NCBI GenBank assembly: GCA_900553605.1 | Contig: USDX01000023.1 | Span: 1 to 12,408 of the forward strand | Length of the DNA: 12,408 nucleotides | Reading direction: 5' to 3' | DNA from: an uncultured Eggerthella sp. | GTDB taxonomy: Bacteria; Actinomycetota; Coriobacteriia; Coriobacteriales; Eggerthellaceae | Part shown: positions 6,480 through 10,372 of the stretch, in pieces | Numbering within the stretch: the first letter of the stretch is position 1 | How the letters are laid out: each line of letters opens with the position of its first letter | Made by a program: the position numbers and the translations under genes | The notes under the pieces: generated by a model | Database searches by the model: none | The model's input: only the letters and a program-made list of their open reading frames with translations | Told to the model about the DNA's origin: nothing

Positions 6480-7626
6480 AGCCAAAGATCACATCCAAAA
6501 TGCCGGAATACCACGTGTCGGGAGCTGCCACGCTGCCTGCAGGGATAGCATAAACGCGATCATTTGAACGCGAGTTACTGGTTGAGGGAGTTACCCCTTC
6601 AACCGAAACAACATGTTCACCTGGGCGTATCCATCCCAACTCGGAGCGGGCATAGTCCTCAATGCCTTCATCGGTATTAAGGTAATCAACCTGATTTTGC
6701 ATCTGGGTGTTGTATGCCTGAAGCGCATCGTATTCAGCTTGAAGCTGCTGCAATTGACGCGTTTCGTTGTAGTAGTTCTGACAAGGGAAATAGAGCATGG
6801 TTACCGCGAACACAACAGCAATGAGCGAAACTATGCCGCGCGTTGCCCATGCAGAAATAGACCCCGTAAAAGGAATAGCGAACGGTAGCGAAAAACCGTG
6901 CTTGCCGCTTTCGCCTTCAGCCATGCTGCGCACCGACTTACGCTGGGTTGAGCCCATGCGCATATCGTATACGGCAGCACGACTACCCTGTTCTTGCTGC
7001 TCCGCACGCGCACGCGCCCTTTCGCGAGCACCGATGGTGCGATCGAATTCACGATCAGCCTTGGCAGCTCGGAAGCGCTTACGAATTTCCTGAGAGAAGC
7101 TTTCGTTCTGCTTGCGCTGCGCCGAACGACGTGCCGCTGCATGCTCTTCGCTTTCTACGGAAGCATCATCTATGCGACGGGAACGAACGCCGCGTGCAGC
7201 ATCGCTACGAGAAGAGGCATAACCAGAAGGCTCATGGGATTGATAGCTCCTACGAGCCTGAGCGCGAGCTGACGAATAACGACGGTCGCCCGCGGAAACA
7301 GACGAGGAATAACCACGACCAGCACGTGGAGCGGTGTGATTGAGGTCATCGTACCCACGCATAGAGGCACGTTCCCGTGAAGGACGCTGCAACTGCGCAT
7401 AGTTGCTTTCGGCAAAACGAGACGCCGATGCCTCGCGGTAAGAACGAGCGCTGGAAACACGAGGGGTGTTTGAGCGAGAAGAAGTACGACGAGCTACACC
7501 TTCTTCGGCATTTCGATGAGCCTCATAGGCTCTACGAGAAGAAGACGAGGGCGAAACGGTACGCGGAAGCGAAGCCTCGCGGGCTTTTACCTCATCGAAC
7601 GAAAGAATGTTCGCTTGTCGCGTCAC
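6469..7626 (-). CDS. FtsB/DivIC-like septum formation protein with long Arg/Ser-rich N-terminus
   Basis: A bitopic membrane protein of 385 residues. Residues 1 to about 250 are low in hydrophobics and rich in Arg, Ser and Ala (for example RGYSSSVSAGDRRYSSA), so probably disordered and cytoplasmic. A transmembrane helix spans about 259-281 (AWATRGIVSLIAVVFAVTML). A coiled coil with heptad-like QLQQLQAEYDALQ follows at 285-316, then the FtsB/DivIC signature EDYARSELGWIRPGE (323-337). FtsB and DivIC proteins are usually near 100-250 residues, so the N-terminal tail is unusually long. In the divisome FtsB pairs with FtsL and FtsQ to activate septal wall synthesis. The start is GTG (7626), the only start codon before the upstream in-frame stop; AAGGGG lies about 10 nt upstream. 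It overlaps ppx by 11 nt. Confidence 0.9.
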   Translation of the reverse strand: MTRQANILSFDEVKAREASLPRTVSPSSSSRRAYEAHRNAEEGVARRTSSRSNTPRVSSARSYREASASRFAESNYAQLQRPSRERASMRGYDDLNHTAPRAGRGYSSSVSAGDRRYSSARAQARRSYQSHEPSGYASSRSDAARGVRSRRIDDASVESEEHAAARRSAQRKQNESFSQEIRKRFRAAKADREFDRTIGARERARARAEQQEQGSRAAVYDMRMGSTQRKSVRSMAEGESGKHGFSLPFAIPFTGSISAWATRGIVSLIAVVFAVTMLYFPCQNYYNETRQLQQLQAEYDALQAYNTQMQNQVDYLNTDEGIEDYARSELGWIRPGEHVVSVEGVTPSTSNSRSNDRVYAIPAGSVAAPDTWYSGILDVIFGYGH

Positions 7627-7692
7627 GAAAAGAAGACCCCTTGAGCATCGTGGTGTGGTTAAGTAGTGCGTTTAATGCTTTGAAGTTCACTT

Positions 7693-7701
7693 ACTATACC
7701 A
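7693..7701 (-). promoter_or_regulatory. Extended -10 promoter for the ftsB-like/ppx operon
   Basis: The minus strand reads TGGTATAGT, about 67 nt upstream of the GTG start. There is no -35 at 16-18 bp spacing. It lies downstream of the yebC terminator, so the operon would have its own start. Confidence 0.5.
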
Positions 7702-7730
7702 CAGGCACCAGTCCGAAATAGACCCTTGAT

Positions 7731-7767
7731 TAAAAGAAAGAAAGGCTGCACAAAGCAGCCTTTCTTT
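7731..7767 (-). terminator. Terminator of yebC
   Basis: A perfect 13-bp stem (arms 7755-7767 and 7737-7749) with a 5-nt loop is followed on the minus strand by CTTTTA. The plus strand also has a T-rich tail after the stem, so it may act in both directions. Confidence 0.88.
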
Positions 7768-7770
7768 TTA

Positions 7771-7784
7771 CGGTAACGTTACCG
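7771..7784. promoter_or_regulatory. Perfect 14-bp palindrome, operator-like
   Basis: CGGTAACGTTACCG reads the same on both strands. A central CG flanked by AA/TT within GGTAACGTTACC resembles LacI/GalR-family operators. It lies 63 nt after the yebC stop, 3 nt from the terminator stem and about 70 bp upstream of the proposed ftsB-like promoter. No regulator gene is nearby, so binding is conjecture. Confidence 0.45.
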
Positions 7785-7847
7785 AGTAACACCAGTTGAT
7801 TGTTGAAAATGAAACTAAAGGAGTCCCTTTTCAGATGCGAGAGTCGC

Positions 7848-8648
7848 TTATTCCTCTTCGTCGAGGGCAGCAGCGATTTCGTCGGTGATGTCCATGGTGT
7901 GATATACGTTCTGAAGATCTTCGAGCTCTTCCAGACGGTCTACCAGACGCATAACCTTCTTTGCATCAGCAACGGTAACCTCGGTAGGCGTGGTGGGCTC
8001 CATGATGAACTCAGCACCCTTAACTTCGATGCCCTGCTCTTCCAGGCCCTTCTTAACCGTCATCAGATCGGTGGGAGCGGTGTATACGATCCACTCATCG
8101 CCAGCGTCTTCGTAATCGGAGCCGCCAGCCTCGGCGACAGCCATCATGAATTCGTCTTCGTCGACAGCGTTTTCTTTGTCGGCAACCTTCTTCTGCTCGG
8201 ACTTAATAACCTTTTCTACCAGGATCTGGCCCTTCTTTTCAAACTGGAAGGCAACAGAACCGGAAGTACCCAGGTTGCCACCATGATGATTGAAGGCGGC
8301 ACGAACATCAGCAGCGGTGCGGTTGCGGTTGTCGGTCAGAGCGTCGCAGTAGATAGCAACACCGCAGGGGCCATAGCCCTCGTACACAACCGTTTCGTAG
8401 TTAGCGGCGTCTTTGCCGGAACCGAAAGCTTTGTCGATAGCGGTCTTGATTTTGTCCTTAGGCAAAGAATAGCTCTTTGCCTTATCGATAGCAGCTGCCA
8501 GGGAAGCGTTGTTTTCAGGGTTCGGGTCGCCGCCTTCCTTCGCCGCAACGGTAATGTTACGGGAAAGCTTGGAGAACAGCGCGGAGCGCTTTGCGTCCTG
8601 AGCTGCCTTACGATGCTTGGTGGTTGCCCATTTTGAATGCCCTGACAT
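7848..8648 (-). CDS. yebC: YebC/PmpR/TACO1-family protein
   Basis: This cytosolic family has been described both as DNA-binding regulators and, more recently, as translation factors that help ribosomes through difficult stretches; the sequence does not say which applies. The 266-residue protein opens with the signature MSGHSKWATTKHRKAAQDAK, continues with SLPKDKIKTAIDKAFG, and has the family core YEGYGPCGVAIYCDALTDN and FNHHGGNLGTSGSVAF. It is somewhat longer than the usual 240-250 residues because of a charged insertion near residues 151-167 (KSEQKKVADKENAVDEDE region) and an acidic C-terminal end. The ATG at 8648 has GGAAAGG 7 nt upstream. It is transcribed divergently from the methyltransferase gene and alone, closed by its own terminator. 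Confidence 0.95.
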   Translation of the reverse strand: MSGHSKWATTKHRKAAQDAKRSALFSKLSRNITVAAKEGGDPNPENNASLAAAIDKAKSYSLPKDKIKTAIDKAFGSGKDAANYETVVYEGYGPCGVAIYCDALTDNRNRTAADVRAAFNHHGGNLGTSGSVAFQFEKKGQILVEKVIKSEQKKVADKENAVDEDEFMMAVAEAGGSDYEDAGDEWIVYTAPTDLMTVKKGLEEQGIEVKGAEFIMEPTTPTEVTVADAKKVMRLVDRLEELEDLQNVYHTMDITDEIAAALDEEE

Positions 8649-8684
8649 ATATGTACCTTTCCGTGGGTGATATTCCGACCCGAT

Positions 8685-8693
8685 ATTTTAGCA
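8685..8693 (-). promoter_or_regulatory. Extended -10 promoter of yebC
   Basis: The minus strand reads TGCTAAAAT, about 37 nt before the yebC ATG. A TTGTCA lies upstream (8713-8718) but with a 22-bp spacer, too long for a normal -35. The extended -10 therefore carries the call. Confidence 0.5.
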
Positions 8694-8746
8694 CAACCAC
8701 CTAATTAGTGCTTGACAAGCAGTTCGGAGTTAAAATCCCCTCAACG

Positions 8747-8752
8747 TATAAT
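8747..8752 (+). promoter_or_regulatory. Candidate -10 of the methyltransferase gene
   Basis: A consensus TATAAT lies 32 bp before the ATG. A perfect TTGACA (8712-8717) is present, but the spacer is 29 bp, so it cannot serve as a standard -35. The sequence at 18-bp spacing (TTCGGA) matches only half of the consensus. Confidence 0.5.
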
Positions 8753-8784
8753 TCAAATAAAGCCCGCCGTAGCAAAGGAACGCC

Positions 8785-9657
8785 ATGCCCCTCATCGAGC
8801 TCACCAACTTAGACGATGCCCGTTTACGCGCATTCTCCAGCATGACCGATTCCGAGCTGCGTGACCCCAAGCAACTGGTGGGCCTTCGCCTTGCAACGGG
8901 CAGTGAGGTATCCGACGAGGGCTTATTCATTGTCGAATCGCGCAACGTTATTGATCGGGCCATGGATGCGGGCCTTGCCCCGTTTGCTCTGCTAACCGAT
9001 AAGCGCTGGGCGCCTGCGTGCGAAGAGTTGTTTGCCCGCATCGACGCTACCGCACCAGCCACTCCCCTGTTCGTTGGCACGCACCAACAGGTTTTCGAGC
9101 TTACCGGCTACGAACGCACGCGAGGCCCCCTTGCGGCTTTTCATCGACCCGCCCTGCCCGACGTTGCCACCTTGCTTAAAGATGCAACGCGCGTTGCCAT
9201 CTTGGAAGACGTGACGAACTTCACCAATATCGGTGCGATATTCCGTTCGGCAGCCGCGTTGGGAATGGATGCTGTGCTGGTTACCCCCGGGTGCCACGAC
9301 CCGTTCTATCGTCGCGCCAACCGCGTTTCCATGGGAACCGTGTTCCAGGTACCGTGGACGCGCATCGGAACCGAACGCAATTGGGCCGAAGAGGGAGTGC
9401 CGCTGCTAAACCAGCTCGGATTCACCGTTGCAGCCCTGGCGCTGGAAGAAGATTCCGTCACACTTCAGAATGAGCATATCGCAGGCGCCGAGAAGCTGGC
9501 ACTCGTCTTGGGAACCGAAGGCGACGGCTTGGCGCCTTCCACTATCGCCAATTGCAACTTCACCGTGAAGATACCCATGGCCCATCAGGTTGATTCCCTC
9601 AATGTGGCCGCCGCCAGCGCCGTGGCCTTCTGGGAGGTCCGCGGCCAGTACCTTTAA
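8785..9657 (+). CDS. SpoU/TrmH-family RNA 2'-O-methyltransferase
   Basis: A SPOUT-class enzyme that methylates the 2'-O of a ribose in rRNA or tRNA using S-adenosylmethionine; the target nucleotide cannot be read from sequence. The 290-residue protein has an N-terminal substrate-binding region (about 1-125) followed by the knotted domain: motif 1 NFTNIGAIFRSAAALG (145-160), motif 2 LVLGTEGDGL (240-249) and motif 3 KIPMAHQVDSLNVAAASAVA (262-281). Asn145, Arg154, Glu245 and the SLN triplet are the expected active-site elements. The ATG is preceded by AAAGGA at 5-nt spacing. It is the only plus-strand gene, divergent from yebC and convergent with hisE. Its stop codon lies one base before the inverted-repeat element; no T-tailed terminator is seen on this strand. 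Confidence 0.94.
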   Translation: MPLIELTNLDDARLRAFSSMTDSELRDPKQLVGLRLATGSEVSDEGLFIVESRNVIDRAMDAGLAPFALLTDKRWAPACEELFARIDATAPATPLFVGTHQQVFELTGYERTRGPLAAFHRPALPDVATLLKDATRVAILEDVTNFTNIGAIFRSAAALGMDAVLVTPGCHDPFYRRANRVSMGTVFQVPWTRIGTERNWAEEGVPLLNQLGFTVAALALEEDSVTLQNEHIAGAEKLALVLGTEGDGLAPSTIANCNFTVKIPMAHQVDSLNVAAASAVAFWEVRGQYL

Positions 9658-9658
9658 A

Positions 9659-9690
9659 GTGGGAGCATAGGGACAGGCCCCATTTTCCCA
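9659..9690. repeat. Left arm of an inverted-repeat element
   Basis: This 32-nt arm matches the reverse complement of 9760-9791 at 25 of 32 positions, counted by hand. It includes the shared block CCCATTTTCCCA. Together with flanking bases it forms its own hairpin: AAGTGGGA (9657-9664) pairs with TCCCACTT (9686-9693). It starts right after the methyltransferase stop. The GTGGGA...GGGACAGG...TCCCAC pattern resembles REP-like palindromes, which is recall and not a search result. Confidence 0.7.
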
Positions 9691-9706
9691 CTTGGCTATA
9701 ATGCAC

Positions 9707-9750
9707 AAAAGAGAGCCTTGCTTGCGCAATGTGTTGCAAGCAAGGCTCTC
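9707..9750 (-). terminator. Terminator-like hairpin downstream of hisE
   Basis: A perfect 15-bp stem (arms 9736-9750 and 9711-9725) with a 10-nt loop is followed on the minus strand by TTTTGTG. It sits in the middle of the inverted-repeat element and 30 nt after the hisE stop. On the plus strand no T run follows, so it fits hisE better than the methyltransferase. Confidence 0.78.
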
Positions 9751-9759
9751 CTCGTTAGA

Positions 9760-9791
9760 TGGGAAAATGGGACCCGTGTCTATTTTTCCAC
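9760..9791. repeat. Right arm of the inverted-repeat element, overlapping hisE
   Basis: This is the inverted partner of 9659-9690 (25 of 32 matches). The last 12 nt (9780-9791) encode the final three residues and the stop codon of hisE. Like the left arm it can fold on itself (TGGGAAAAT with ATTTTTCCA, one mismatch). Confidence 0.7.
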
Positions 9792-10214
9792 GTGGTTGCC
9801 GCGGTTGACGTATTCGGGCTTCAGCAGCACTACGCCACCGCGCTCTTCGATTTCTTCGGTGGTCATGCGGGTGTTGAGCTCGGCTGCGAACTCATCAAGG
9901 CCGATGCCGCAACGCTCCAGCAAAACCATGAGGTGATACACCACGTCGGCCGCTTCGTAGCGCAGGTGATTAACCTGTGCGTCATCACCCTCGTTGTACA
10001 CAACGTCCTTCGCCGCAAGCGTAGCCTCATGGGCCTCTTCGGCGACCTTCTTCAAAAGCGTATCGATATCACCCGTAAGCAAACGATGCGTGTAGCTTTC
10101 ATCGCCCGCATCGCGGCGCTCATGGATGGTATGCGCCAACGATTCCAGCGAAGCACCGATTTGGCTTTGCGGAGGAATACGGTCATCGGAAAGATACGTT
10201 TTGGTATTGGGCAT
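9780..10214 (-). CDS. hisE: Phosphoribosyl-ATP pyrophosphatase
   Basis: HisE hydrolyses phosphoribosyl-ATP to phosphoribosyl-AMP and pyrophosphate, the second step of histidine synthesis. The 144-residue protein is a stand-alone HisE, not fused to HisI. The all-alpha pyrophosphohydrolase core (about 22-110) shows SYTHRLLTGDIDTLLKKVAEE (40-60) and the metal-binding acidic residues Glu59, Glu60, Glu63 and Asp90 (in YEAADVVYHL). An N-terminal stretch of about 20 residues and a C-terminal tail lie outside the core. The ATG has AAAGGGAG at 6-nt spacing. No other his gene is in the window, so it is a lone copy. The three last codons lie in the right arm of the repeat element. Confidence 0.93.
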   Translation of the reverse strand: MPNTKTYLSDDRIPPQSQIGASLESLAHTIHERRDAGDESYTHRLLTGDIDTLLKKVAEEAHEATLAAKDVVYNEGDDAQVNHLRYEAADVVYHLMVLLERCGIGLDEFAAELNTRMTTEEIEERGGVVLLKPEYVNRGNHVEK

Positions 10215-10254
10215 CGTTTGCTCCCTTTCAACTTTTTGCGAGTATCAGAATAAC

Positions 10255-10289
10255 ACGCTAAGCGAAGATACCGCATGGCACTTTAGCGT
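10255..10289. promoter_or_regulatory. Inverted repeat upstream of hisE
   Basis: ACGCTAA (10255-10261) and TTAGCGT (10283-10289) form a 7-bp inverted repeat with 21 bp between. It lies just upstream of a weak extended -10 for hisE (TGTTATTCT on the minus strand) and after the rpoC terminator. It may be an operator; the evidence is slight. Confidence 0.25.
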
Positions 10290-10312
10290 ACTAAAGAAGC
10301 CTTCTCCAAAGA

Positions 10313-10349
10313 AACAAAAAGGCGCGTCCCACTTGGGGGACGCGCCTTT
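10313..10349 (-). terminator. Terminator of the rpoBC transcript
   Basis: A perfect 13-bp GC-rich stem (arms 10337-10349 and 10318-10330) with a 6-nt loop is followed on the minus strand by a T-rich tail TTTTTGTTTC. It starts 23 nt after the rpoC stop codon. Confidence 0.93.
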
Positions 10350-10372
10350 AAATCAATTAGCTTTCTCTCGGA

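Noticed and set aside
9697..9702. TATAAT on the plus strand inside the repeat element, as a promoter for a small hairpin RNA
   Set aside because: There is no TGn before it and no -35 at proper spacing. The hairpin is better explained as the hisE terminator.
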